A DNA stretch of 53,514 nucleotides from Phycisphaerales bacterium (lineage in GTDB: Bacteria > Planctomycetota > Phycisphaerae > Phycisphaerales > SM1A02): NCBI GenBank assembly GCA_022447205.1, contig JAKVBQ010000021.1, positions 1 to 53,514 of the forward strand, given 5' to 3'. This document shows, piece by piece, positions 8,604-15,785 of this stretch. The translations under genes and the position numbers were made by a program. Position 1 is the first letter of the stretch, and each line of letters starts with the position of its first letter. The notes under the pieces are model-generated. The model had not been told where the DNA came from and did no database searches. It saw nothing but the letters and a program-made list of their open reading frames with translations.

Positions 8604-9275
8604 ATGCAGTGGTGGATACACGAGGCCTACTACTCAGGCGGCATGGTCCTGGTCACTTCATGGATCTTCTGGGTGGTCTTCTCGATCACCTTGCACGAAC
8701 TCGGTCATGGCTGGGCGGCCCTCTCGCAGGGTGACGGCACCCCGCGCGAGACCGGGCACATGAGCTGGAACCCCCTCGTCCACATGGGCCCATGGTCCCT
8801 GGCGATGTTCGCGCTGATCGGCATCGCCTGGGGTCTGATGCCGACCGATCCCAGTCGGTATCGATCGGGGCGCAAGGGACGCGTCGTGGTGGCTCTGGCC
8901 GGCCCCCTGGTCAACGTGCTCCTCGCACTTGTCACGCTCACCGCACTCGGACTCTGGATCCGGTACGGCAACAGCGGCACGGTTTTCGACGAGCGACTCC
9001 GGGTCTTCCTCCTGACCGGCGGGATGTTGAACATCCTCCTGGCCGGCTTCAACATGCTCCCGATCCCCCCGCTCGACGGCTCCCAGGCCCTGATGGGGCT
9101 CTCGGTACGCTGCTACGTCTGGTTCCACCACCCGGCCGTCCGTCAGTACAGCTTCTTCGCGATCATCGCCCTCTTCTTCCTCTTCAACGTGGGCACCTGG
9201 ATGTTCATCTGGGCCCAGAGGGCCACAGGAGCCTATCTGGGGCTGCTTGAGATGCTCCTGGGAACCCCCTCTTGA
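8604..9275 (+). CDS. Site-2 protease family zinc metalloprotease (M50)
   Basis: A 223-aa multi-spanning membrane protein. HELGH (31-35) in the first membrane helix and NMLPIPPLDG (150-159) in a later helix give the two His and one Asp zinc ligands of intramembrane M50 peptidases. About five hydrophobic segments are visible. There is no PDZ or CBS domain, so it belongs to the minimal group whose substrates are usually unknown; site-2 proteases cleave membrane-anchored regulators within the bilayer. Its ATG follows the moaC stop by a single base, so the two are coupled although no functional link is apparent. Confidence 0.88.
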   Translation: MQWWIHEAYYSGGMVLVTSWIFWVVFSITLHELGHGWAALSQGDGTPRETGHMSWNPLVHMGPWSLAMFALIGIAWGLMPTDPSRYRSGRKGRVVVALAGPLVNVLLALVTLTALGLWIRYGNSGTVFDERLRVFLLTGGMLNILLAGFNMLPIPPLDGSQALMGLSVRCYVWFHHPAVRQYSFFAIIALFFLFNVGTWMFIWAQRATGAYLGLLEMLLGTPS

Positions 9276-9301
9276 TCAGGAAGCGATCAATCCGCTAGAC
9301 T
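9272..9301 (+). promoter_or_regulatory. Promoter of rpsP operon (TTGATC-N18-TAGACT)
   Basis: TTGATC 9272-9277 and TAGACT 9296-9301 lie 18 bases apart, starting inside the stop region of the protease gene. A leader of about 120 nt would follow. Confidence 0.5.
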
Positions 9302-9373
9302 CCCCGATTCGCACCCACCCGCCGAGGTCGGCCGCACGGGCTCCCCGCCCCCACGGTCGGACGGCAGGTCGCG

Positions 9374-9392
9374 CCTCGTGATCGTCACGAGG
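9374..9392 (+). promoter_or_regulatory. Hairpin in rpsP 5' leader
   Basis: A perfect 8-bp stem CCTCGTGA/TCACGAGG with a TCG loop lies 36 nt before the rpsP start. A second small repeat, GCAGG-TG-CCTGC, touches the AAGGAG ribosome site (9417-9422). It is a candidate site for feedback or translational control of the ribosomal operon. Confidence 0.45.
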
Positions 9393-9428
9393 GGACCGGT
9401 CGAGGCAGGTGCCTGCAAGGAGTTCACA

Positions 9429-9740
9429 ATGGTTGTCATTCGCATGCAGCGCATGGGCCGAGCCCACCGCCCGTTCTATCGCATCGGCGTGATGGACAAG
9501 CGATCCCCCCGCAACGGCCGCGTCATCGAGAACCTCGGTTGGTACGACCCCGTCCACACGATGGGGAAGGACAAGCCCGAGTTCCAGATCAACGAGGATC
9601 GCGTGCGGTACTGGCTGAGCGTCGGCGCGCAGCCGAGTGACACCGTCCGGGACATCCTCCGCAAGGCGGAGATCGATGCCAAGTCCGGCACCGCGTACGT
9701 CCCTGCTCCCATGGAAGCAGCGGAGTCCTCCGCCGAGTGA
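9429..9740 (+). CDS. rpsP: Ribosomal protein bS16
   Basis: Small-subunit assembly protein, 103 aa, starting MVVIRMQRMGRAHRPFYRIGV with PRNGRVIENLGWYDP, the family core; the C-terminus is a short Ala/Glu-rich tail. AAGGAG at 9417-9422 sets the start and excludes the 17 upstream codons. It opens the rpsP-trmD-rplS cluster; rimM, usually between rpsP and trmD, is absent. Confidence 0.97.
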   Translation: MVVIRMQRMGRAHRPFYRIGVMDKRSPRNGRVIENLGWYDPVHTMGKDKPEFQINEDRVRYWLSVGAQPSDTVRDILRKAEIDAKSGTAYVPAPMEAAESSAE

Positions 9741-9859
9741 CCAGGTCCTGAACGTTCGAGCCGGAACCCCCCATCGAGGCGGCAGCCATGACCGATTCTC
9801 AAGGAAGACTCGGTTCGGACAAGGACAGATCCCGTGAGCGCACGCCACCCGAGCGCCCA

Positions 9860-10564
9860 ATGCGGATCGACATCCTGACGATCTTCCCGGAGCTGTTCGA
9901 GCCGACCCTCGGCACCAGCATCCCGGGACGGGCCCGCGAGATGGGTGCAGTGGAGTACGTCATCCACGACATCCGCGAATGGGCCGACAACAAGCACCGA
10001 AAGGTCGATGATCGACCGTTCGGTGGAGGCCCGGGGATGGTGCTGATGTGCCAGCCGCTCGTGGATTGCGTCGAAGCAGTCGAGGCAATGGACGAACGGA
10101 AGGCCACACGCGTCCTGCTCACGCCGCAGGGAGAACCCCTCCGGCAGGGGCGCGTGGAAACCCTGGCGACGACGGAGCGACTGCTCCTGATCGCCGGACA
10201 TTACGAGGGGATCGACGAGCGTGCGATCGAAGCACTCTCGCCCCTCGAACTGAGCATCGGGGATTTCGTCTGCTCCGGCGGCGAACTCCCGGCGCTCCTG
10301 CTCGTGGATGCGGTCGTCCGGCTCCAGCCGAACGTCCTCGGACACGAGCTCTCCGCGGCGGAGGATTCATTCTCCGCCAGGGACGAGTCGGGCAATCCAC
10401 TCCTGGACTGCCCGCACTACACCCGCCCGCGCTCGTGGCGCGATCGGGAAGTTCCGGAGGTCCTGCTCGGCGGCGATCATGCCGCCATTGCGAGCTGGCG
10501 CCTCCAGCAGATGAAGGATCGCACGCGCACTCGGCGCCCCGATCTTGAACAACGCGACCCCTGA
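9860..10564 (+). CDS. trmD: tRNA (guanine-N1)-methyltransferase TrmD
   Basis: SPOUT-class enzyme that methylates G37 of tRNAs to prevent +1 frameshifting, using S-adenosylmethionine. The product is 234 aa. FGGGPGM (54-60), LLTPQG (86-91), AGHYEGIDERA (112-122) and SIGDFVCSGGELP (132-144) make the trefoil-knot cofactor site. R154 and D169 match the catalytic pair of the family. I place the start at MRIDILTIFPELF from homology. An upstream in-frame ATG at 9788 would add 24 polar residues and has a GAGG before it, so a longer form is possible. The 119-nt gap from rpsP is large for this operon. Confidence 0.95.
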   Translation: MRIDILTIFPELFEPTLGTSIPGRAREMGAVEYVIHDIREWADNKHRKVDDRPFGGGPGMVLMCQPLVDCVEAVEAMDERKATRVLLTPQGEPLRQGRVETLATTERLLLIAGHYEGIDERAIEALSPLELSIGDFVCSGGELPALLLVDAVVRLQPNVLGHELSAAEDSFSARDESGNPLLDCPHYTRPRSWRDREVPEVLLGGDHAAIASWRLQQMKDRTRTRRPDLEQRDP

Positions 10565-10653
10565 GCCGGCAGCAGCCAGGACTCAAGTCGCGCAACCGAA
10601 CGGTCCCCGAGGGGACTGCGAGGGACAGCGGCGCAAGCCGGGATACCAGACCG

Positions 10654-11115
10654 ATGAGCAAGAGCTTCAACCCACAAGAGATCGTCGAATCCGTCGTTGC
10701 CGACCAGCTCAAGGGCGAGGGCGACCTCCCCCTGATGAGTCCCGGGGACACCATCGATGTCCACTACCGGATCATCGAGGGCGAGAAGGAACGCATCCAG
10801 ATCTTCCAGGGCGTCCTGCTCTCGATGAACAGCCGCGGCATCAACCGAACCATCACCGTCCGTCGCATCGTCGCCAACGAGGGTGTCGAACGCATCTTCC
10901 CGCTGCACTCCCCCCGCATCGCGAAGATCGACGTCGTCCGCCGTGGTGACGCCCGACGCTCGAAGCTCTACTTCCTTCGTGACCGGATCGGCAAGGCACG
11001 TCGCCTGCGCGACCAGCGTCGTGGCCACAAGCACATCCAGGCCTGGGAACAGGCACACTCGGAACGTGTCACCGCCGCGAAGCAGGCCACCGAGGACCAG
11101 GATGCGGGCAAGTAG
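10654..11115 (+). CDS. rplS: Ribosomal protein bL19
   Basis: Large-subunit protein at the 30S/50S interface, 153 aa. Core motifs are PGDTIDVHYRIIEGEKERIQIFQG, GINRTITVRRI, GVERIFPLHSP and RRSKLYFLRDRIGKA. The C-terminus (about 118-153) is a charged extension longer than usual. It lies 89 nt after trmD and 18 nt before queD. Confidence 0.96.
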   Translation: MSKSFNPQEIVESVVADQLKGEGDLPLMSPGDTIDVHYRIIEGEKERIQIFQGVLLSMNSRGINRTITVRRIVANEGVERIFPLHSPRIAKIDVVRRGDARRSKLYFLRDRIGKARRLRDQRRGHKHIQAWEQAHSERVTAAKQATEDQDAGK

Positions 11116-11133
11116 CCCGCACACGGCCTCTCG

Positions 11134-11499
11134 ATGCGGGTCACCCTGAGCAAGACATTCTCCTTCGAAGCCGCCCACTGGCTGCCGAAGTTCCCCGAAG
11201 GGCACAAGTGCCGTCGCATGCACGGACACTCCTTCCACGTGGACGTGCAGGTGGAAGGCGACGTCCCCGAAGAGACCGGCTACCTGATGGACTACGGCGA
11301 GATCAAGAAGGTGATCTCGCCCATTCACGACCAGCTCGACCACCGGTGCCTCAACGACATCGAGGGTCTCGAGAACCCGACCGCGGAACAACTGGCACGG
11401 TGGATCTGGGATCGCATCAAGCCGGACCTTCCCCTGCTGTCGGAAGTGCGCGTCAGGGAGACCTGCAGCAACGGTTGTACCTACCGCGGAGAAGACTGA
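11134..11499 (+). CDS. queD: 6-carboxy-5,6,7,8-tetrahydropterin synthase, QueD family
   Basis: Converts 7,8-dihydroneopterin triphosphate to 6-carboxytetrahydropterin on the way to queuosine and other deazapurines; some relatives act in folate or biopterin synthesis. The product is 121 aa. Zinc ligands are H15, H30 and H32 (CRRMHGHSFHV) with catalytic C26; LDHRCLND and VRVRETCSN hold the remaining active-site residues. Queuosine is a tRNA modification, so sharing an operon with trmD fits a translation role. No queC, queE or queF is in the window. Confidence 0.9.
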   Translation: MRVTLSKTFSFEAAHWLPKFPEGHKCRRMHGHSFHVDVQVEGDVPEETGYLMDYGEIKKVISPIHDQLDHRCLNDIEGLENPTAEQLARWIWDRIKPDLPLLSEVRVRETCSNGCTYRGED

Positions 11500-11500
11500 A

Positions 11501-12211
11501 GTGACGCTCCACGCGTTGCATGACGCAGCGACCGTGGCACGACTGGCCGGCGCACCATGTCCCGAATGCGAATCGCTCGCACTCTCGACCGAGAACCCGT
11601 CCGAGGTTCTCTTTGCATTCGTCGGAAGCAACCCGCTGGCGCCCGACTGGCTGGTGGACCTGGATCTCCCCGGCGAACGGATCGCCTGCTGGAGTGGCAC
11701 CCTTGATCCGGATGCCGCAACGAGCGGTGATCTCTTCCGGGCCCACCCCCACAACTGGATGCAACCGGGCGGCGAGGCCCTGGCCCGGCTGCTTGACGAG
11801 ATCACCCCGGGACTCGAACGCCACGGCAGACGCCTGTGCCTGGTGCCCCACGCACGGCATGTCCTCAACGACGTCCAGGGTTCGATCAACCTGATTCGCG
11901 AGCGCGCCGGCTCTCCCATCGAGGTCGCACTCGCCCCCGCCTCGCTCCTGACCCCTTCGATGCTCGGCACCCTCGAGGACCACCTGGCCCGCTGCTTCGA
12001 GACCCTCGCCGAACATGCTCCGTTCCTCTTCCTGCATGACGTGCAGGTCGATGTCGAAGACGACCGCCTGCTCCCGACGCCACTCGGCGAAGGAATCCTC
12101 GATCAAGAGATCGTGAGGAGGATGATCGATCGGCACTGGCCGGAGGACCGACCGATCGTGATCCCGGCAGGTGACCTGGCAGCCCAGGGCGCCTGGCTCT
12201 CGGGATCCTGA
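11501..12211 (+). CDS. Hypothetical protein, possibly TIM-barrel (xylose isomerase-like)
   Basis: A 236-aa soluble protein that I do not recognise with certainty. The GTG start is one base after the queD stop, so the genes are coupled. The second half has a pattern reminiscent of sugar isomerase/AP endonuclease-2 barrels: RLCLVPHARHVLNDVQG, IEVALAPASLLTPSM, FLFLHDVQVD and LPTPLGEGILDQEIVRRM. The N-terminus contains CPECES and an acidic stretch. There is no signal peptide or membrane segment. Context suggests a role near deazapurine or tRNA metabolism, but that is inference only. Confidence 0.65.
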   Translation: MTLHALHDAATVARLAGAPCPECESLALSTENPSEVLFAFVGSNPLAPDWLVDLDLPGERIACWSGTLDPDAATSGDLFRAHPHNWMQPGGEALARLLDEITPGLERHGRRLCLVPHARHVLNDVQGSINLIRERAGSPIEVALAPASLLTPSMLGTLEDHLARCFETLAEHAPFLFLHDVQVDVEDDRLLPTPLGEGILDQEIVRRMIDRHWPEDRPIVIPAGDLAAQGAWLSGS

Positions 12212-12325
12212 TCCGACGACTGAAAACCCGCCTCACGAGCCCCCGGAGGCCCGGTGGGCCGAACATCGGGCTCGAGACTCAAGCCAGCCCCCGAAGGTGC
12301 CGACGTCATCAACGGAGGCTCCGCC

Positions 12326-12973
12326 ATGAGCTCGATTCCGCACAGCATGATCGAAACCCCGGCCCTGCAGGCGCAGGTGCTGGTGCTGAATCGCGTCTAC
12401 ACCGCGATCAAGATCGTTGATGCGAGAAGGGCCTTCACCCTGCTCGCGAAGCAGATCGCGGAAGTCGTCGCGCTCGAGGAAGGCACCTACCGCAACTACG
12501 ACCTCCACTCCTGGACCGACATCGCGGAACTCCAGAAGGAACTCGAGGCCGATGCGCACGAATGGGTGTCGACCGCACGCATCAGCATCGCGGTCCCGAA
12601 GATCATCCGACTGCTCGACTACGATCGCCGGCCTCACCACGATGTGAAGCTCAACCGACGGAACATCTACGCACGCGATGAAAGTCGGTGCCAGTACTGC
12701 GGCCGGAAGCACACCTCGAAGGAACTGTCGCTCGACCATGTCCTCCCCCGCGTCCAGGGTGGTGAGGATTCCTGGACGAACCTGGTGTGCGCCTGCGTGA
12801 AGTGCAACGCACGCAAGGGTGGGCGCACCCCGAGGCAGGCGAACATGCGACTGATCCGCGAACCACGCAAGCCGAGGCGCAACCCGGCGATCACGATCCG
12901 GGTGGGTGCGCCGAGGTACAAGTCGTGGAAGGCGTTCCTTGACGAGGCGTACTGGACGGTCGAACTCGCCTGA
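12326..12973 (+). CDS. HNH endonuclease
   Basis: A 215-aa protein with a C-terminal HNH nuclease domain. CQYCG and CVKCN form the zinc-binding cysteine pairs, and LSLDHVLPRVQGGEDSWTNLV carries the first catalytic His and the Asn. The N-terminal 110 residues (ALQAQVLVLNRVYTAIKIVDARRAFTLL) form the accessory domain common to the widespread single-gene HNH proteins of Bacteroidetes and planctomycetes, whose role is not established. GGAGG upstream fixes the ATG at 12326. There is no partner methylase, phage or intron gene nearby. It converges on the CPBP gene with an 11-nt gap. Confidence 0.9.
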   Translation: MSSIPHSMIETPALQAQVLVLNRVYTAIKIVDARRAFTLLAKQIAEVVALEEGTYRNYDLHSWTDIAELQKELEADAHEWVSTARISIAVPKIIRLLDYDRRPHHDVKLNRRNIYARDESRCQYCGRKHTSKELSLDHVLPRVQGGEDSWTNLVCACVKCNARKGGRTPRQANMRLIREPRKPRRNPAITIRVGAPRYKSWKAFLDEAYWTVELA

Positions 12974-12984
12974 AGTCCCGACGA

Positions 12985-14505
12985 TCAGCCGCTGATGAAC
13001 ACGTTCAGGGTCATGACCACGCCGTTGTTGAGGGCGTGTGCCACCATGGGTGCGATCAACGACCCCCGCCATTCCCGACCAAGGCAGAACCCGATCGCGA
13101 GTGCGCCCAGGACCGGGACGAACACCACGCCCTGGGGATGGATGATCGCGAAGATGAAGCTCGAAACGAAGGCGGCGATGACGAAACTCCCGAACCAGAG
13201 GAGTTTCGACGTCCCGTCACGCAGGTACCGGTAGAGGAATCCCCGGAACATGATCTCCTCGACGATCGGCGCCGCCACGCAGGCCACGAGGTAGACCAGC
13301 ACCAGGGCGACGATGCCGGAGCCCATGCTGTCCTGGATGGGGTGACTCGGCTGGGGCGTGTCGTCGAACAGCAGCACCCAGATCGCGGAGAGGACCATGA
13401 AGAGGATCACGCCGAAGAGCAGCAGCGGGAGCGCCGCGCAGTACGTCGCGACTCCCGCGACGATCTCCCGGAACCACCGTCCCGGCACGAGACCGATGTC
13501 TTCGCACACGTCGCTGAAACGGACACCGCGGATCACCGGCCAGACGAGAACGACCAGCGAGAGGAACATGGTGATCAGCCCGATCAGGAGCTGGCCCTGC
13601 TGACTGATGCCGGCGAGGTCCTCCCCGGTGACCAGCTGATAGAGCAGCGGGATGGCGATCGAGAAGGCCATGAACAGGAACAACCACAGGGCGAACGTCT
13701 CGAGGTAGACGCTCCCGGTCCCCGTGCCGGGCAGGAACTTCAACTGCAGGCGTCCGGTCAGGCGGAACACGATGAAGAGGACGAGCAGGACGAAGCCGCT
13801 GAAGCCGGCGACCAGGAACCACACCATGACCGCGAGCAGTCCGAAGACCGCCCGGCTGAACTGGGACTCGAGCACCGAGATGGCCTGGGTGTCATCGGTC
13901 GCATGCGCGAGCAGGTACGTTCCGTAGATGCCCAGGCTGGCCTCGAGCAAAGACCGGTCCTCCACGGGGGGAGGTGCGGCGGTCTCGCCAGCCGCGGTCG
14001 AGAAGAGCAGCCCCCCCACGACCTCGAGCAGCTGGTCATAGCCCTCGGGAAGATCCTCGAGGGTTCCTGCATCGATCGACTCGTGCAGCGCCTCGAGCGC
14101 CTTCACCCCTTCCTCGGGGGAGATGAGTTCACTGGTGAGGATCACATAGGCAAGCTGCTGCTCCGGGGTGCCGTTCTTCATGGGCGCGGCCTGATCGAGA
14201 AGCATCGGGCCGAAGGCACCGTCCATCTCGTTGAGTCCGAGAAGCATTCGGCCGTTCATGTCGTCGGCCATCGGCAATGGCTGCAGCGTGCGGGAATCGG
14301 TGGTTCCGCCGGAATCGACGGGAGCCTGCTCCAACTGCCCTCCGAGGACGGAAAGCAGGACCAGGATCATGATGACCACCCAGGCCAGAAGATGGGTCAA
14401 AGGGTGGCTGAAGGGACGTGGGCGGCGATTTTGTCCATCCACCGGCGCCATGGCATGCTCGGTGTGGCCTGGCAGGTCTGGGCGAGGGTCTGCTGGATCT
14501 GTCAT
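12985..14505 (-). CDS. CPBP-family intramembrane glutamic protease
   Basis: A 506-aa membrane protein. One N-terminal membrane segment (LAWVVIMILVLLSVLGG) precedes a long soluble helical region to about residue 210, followed by roughly eight membrane helices. The catalytic CPBP motifs lie at the C-terminus: APIVEEIMFRGFLYRYL (Glu-Glu...Arg), FAIIHPQG, and VAHALNNG. Relatives process CAAX proteins in eukaryotes; bacterial ones include bacteriocin-immunity proteins and processing proteases. The large soluble N-terminal insert is unusual for the family. TAGGCT lies 7 nt before the ATG, suggesting a leaderless message. It is divergent from rplM. Confidence 0.88.
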   Translation of the reverse strand: MTDPADPRPDLPGHTEHAMAPVDGQNRRPRPFSHPLTHLLAWVVIMILVLLSVLGGQLEQAPVDSGGTTDSRTLQPLPMADDMNGRMLLGLNEMDGAFGPMLLDQAAPMKNGTPEQQLAYVILTSELISPEEGVKALEALHESIDAGTLEDLPEGYDQLLEVVGGLLFSTAAGETAAPPPVEDRSLLEASLGIYGTYLLAHATDDTQAISVLESQFSRAVFGLLAVMVWFLVAGFSGFVLLVLFIVFRLTGRLQLKFLPGTGTGSVYLETFALWLFLFMAFSIAIPLLYQLVTGEDLAGISQQGQLLIGLITMFLSLVVLVWPVIRGVRFSDVCEDIGLVPGRWFREIVAGVATYCAALPLLLFGVILFMVLSAIWVLLFDDTPQPSHPIQDSMGSGIVALVLVYLVACVAAPIVEEIMFRGFLYRYLRDGTSKLLWFGSFVIAAFVSSFIFAIIHPQGVVFVPVLGALAIGFCLGREWRGSLIAPMVAHALNNGVVMTLNVFISG

Positions 14506-14512
14506 GCGTTAC

Positions 14513-14518
14513 AGCCTA
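14513..14518 (-). promoter_or_regulatory. -10 element of the CPBP gene (leaderless type)
   Basis: TAGGCT on minus ends 7 nt before the ATG at 14505; no good -35 and no ribosome-binding sequence are visible. Confidence 0.4.
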
Positions 14519-14558
14519 ACCGAGACGGTCTGGGCGGGCATTCATGGCTTTCGAACGC

Positions 14559-14586
14559 TTGACACCCCCGATGAGGCCACTATCCT
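14559..14586 (+). promoter_or_regulatory. Promoter of rplM-rpsI (TTGACA-N16-TATCCT)
   Basis: Consensus TTGACA at 14559-14564, a 16-base spacer, then TATCCT at 14581-14586. The start site would be near 14593, giving a leader of about 100 nt. Confidence 0.7.
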
Positions 14587-14596
14587 TGCCGATTCG

Positions 14597-14615
14597 CTCC
14601 GGTCCACAACCGGAG
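14597..14615 (+). promoter_or_regulatory. 5'-terminal hairpin in rplM leader
   Basis: A perfect 7-bp stem CTCCGGT/ACCGGAG with a CCACA loop starts about 4 nt after the predicted transcription start. A second hairpin, CCCGC/GCGGG, lies further down the leader. These may stabilise the mRNA or bind L13 for feedback. Confidence 0.45.
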
Positions 14616-14693
14616 GGCTTCGTGCATGGTACTCGGAAGAGTCCGACACCCCGCCTGAAGCGGGTTCCAAGGCTCATCACACAGGATCGAACG

Positions 14694-15134
14694 ATGGCTC
14701 GTCAAACCTATTTCGCCAAGACAGGTGAACTCGAACGCTCATGGCACCACGTCGATGCAGACGGCAAGGTGCTTGGTCGCATGGCGACCGAGATCGCGAC
14801 GATCCTGATGGGCAAGCATCGCCCCGAATACACCCCGCACGTCGACTCCGGCGATCACGTGATCGTGACCAACGCCGACAAGATCGTCATGACCGGCAAG
14901 AAGCTCCAGCACAAGACCGTGCACTCCTTCAGTGGCTACCCCGGTGGCCTCAGGGTCAGGACGTACGAGCGCATGATGCAGGATCACCCGGAACGCATCG
15001 TCCAGAAGGCGATCACCAGGATGCTCCCCAAGGGACGACTTGGTCGCAGCATGGCTGACAAGCTTCACGTGTACGCCGGTTCGGAGCACCCGCACCAGGC
15101 ACAACAACCCCAGACCCTCGAGGTCGGCGCCTGA
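14694..15134 (+). CDS. rplM: Ribosomal protein uL13
   Basis: Early-assembling large-subunit protein, 146 aa. ARQTYFAKTGELERSWHHVDADGKVLGRMAT, GDHVIVTNADKIVMTGKK and MLPKGRLGRSM are the family core. Homology fixes the ATG; the 50 upstream codons cover the promoter and leader. It is the first gene of the usual rplM-rpsI pair. Confidence 0.97.
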   Translation: MARQTYFAKTGELERSWHHVDADGKVLGRMATEIATILMGKHRPEYTPHVDSGDHVIVTNADKIVMTGKKLQHKTVHSFSGYPGGLRVRTYERMMQDHPERIVQKAITRMLPKGRLGRSMADKLHVYAGSEHPHQAQQPQTLEVGA

Positions 15135-15177
15135 GTGAGCCACTTCGGAATCGAACACCCGATTCGAGCAAAAGAGC

Positions 15178-15723
15178 ATGAACGAAGAGACCGACAACAC
15201 CGTGCACGAAGATCCCAACACCGATTCAACGGCAGCCATGCCTGAGAACGACGCCACCGAAGCTCCGGCTGCCGTGGTGGAAGCACCCGCAGAACCCATG
15301 CCCGTGCAGCGGGCCGTGTCCCAGGACGCGGACGCACACGGCTGGTGGCGCGGCACCGGCCGACGCAAGACGGCCGTCGCACGAGTCCGGATCAAGGCCG
15401 GCAACGGTTCCTTCAAGGTCAACGATCGCGACCTCGACCAGTATTTCACCGAGGAACGCGACCTCAAGAACATCAGGAACGTCCTGGACAAGACCAACAC
15501 CAGCTCGGCCCTCGAGATCCACGTCCGTACCCACGGCGGCGGATACATGGGACAGGCCGGAGCGGTCATCCTCGGTCTCGGACGTGCCCTGCTGAAGTAC
15601 GACGCCTCGTTCGAGCCGATCCTGCGCTCCAACGGGTTCCTCACCAGGGACGCCCGTGAAGTGGAACGCAAGAAGTACGGTCAGCCCGGCGCGCGTAAAC
15701 GCTTCCAGTTCTCCAAGCGCTGA
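15178..15723 (+). CDS. rpsI: Ribosomal protein uS9 with N-terminal acidic extension
   Basis: Small-subunit protein whose C-terminal tail reaches the P-site tRNA. The conserved domain begins near residue 55 (WWRGTGRRKTAVARVRI) and ends with the normal RKKYGQPGARKRFQFSKR tail. Residues 1-54 are an extra segment rich in Glu, Asp, Ala and Pro, making 181 aa against about 130 in most bacteria. It has no Met near the conserved domain except M41, so the extension is probably translated. It lies 43 nt after rplM. Confidence 0.96.
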   Translation: MNEETDNTVHEDPNTDSTAAMPENDATEAPAAVVEAPAEPMPVQRAVSQDADAHGWWRGTGRRKTAVARVRIKAGNGSFKVNDRDLDQYFTEERDLKNIRNVLDKTNTSSALEIHVRTHGGGYMGQAGAVILGLGRALLKYDASFEPILRSNGFLTRDAREVERKKYGQPGARKRFQFSKR

Positions 15724-15785
15724 TCCCGAACGCCGCACGATGGCTCGGGAACCCGCGATCCGCTCACCGGATCAGGTCGGTGTTG

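Noticed and set aside
12326-14505. HNH endonuclease next to an Abi/CPBP protein as a defence system
   Set aside because: Convergent, not co-transcribed; both belong to widespread housekeeping-like families, and no methylase, integrase or toxin pair adjoins.
13036-14562. 508-aa plus-strand open frame rich in Glu, Asp, His and Gln
   Set aside because: Antisense of the membrane helices of the CPBP gene; composition is the mirror of hydrophobic codons.
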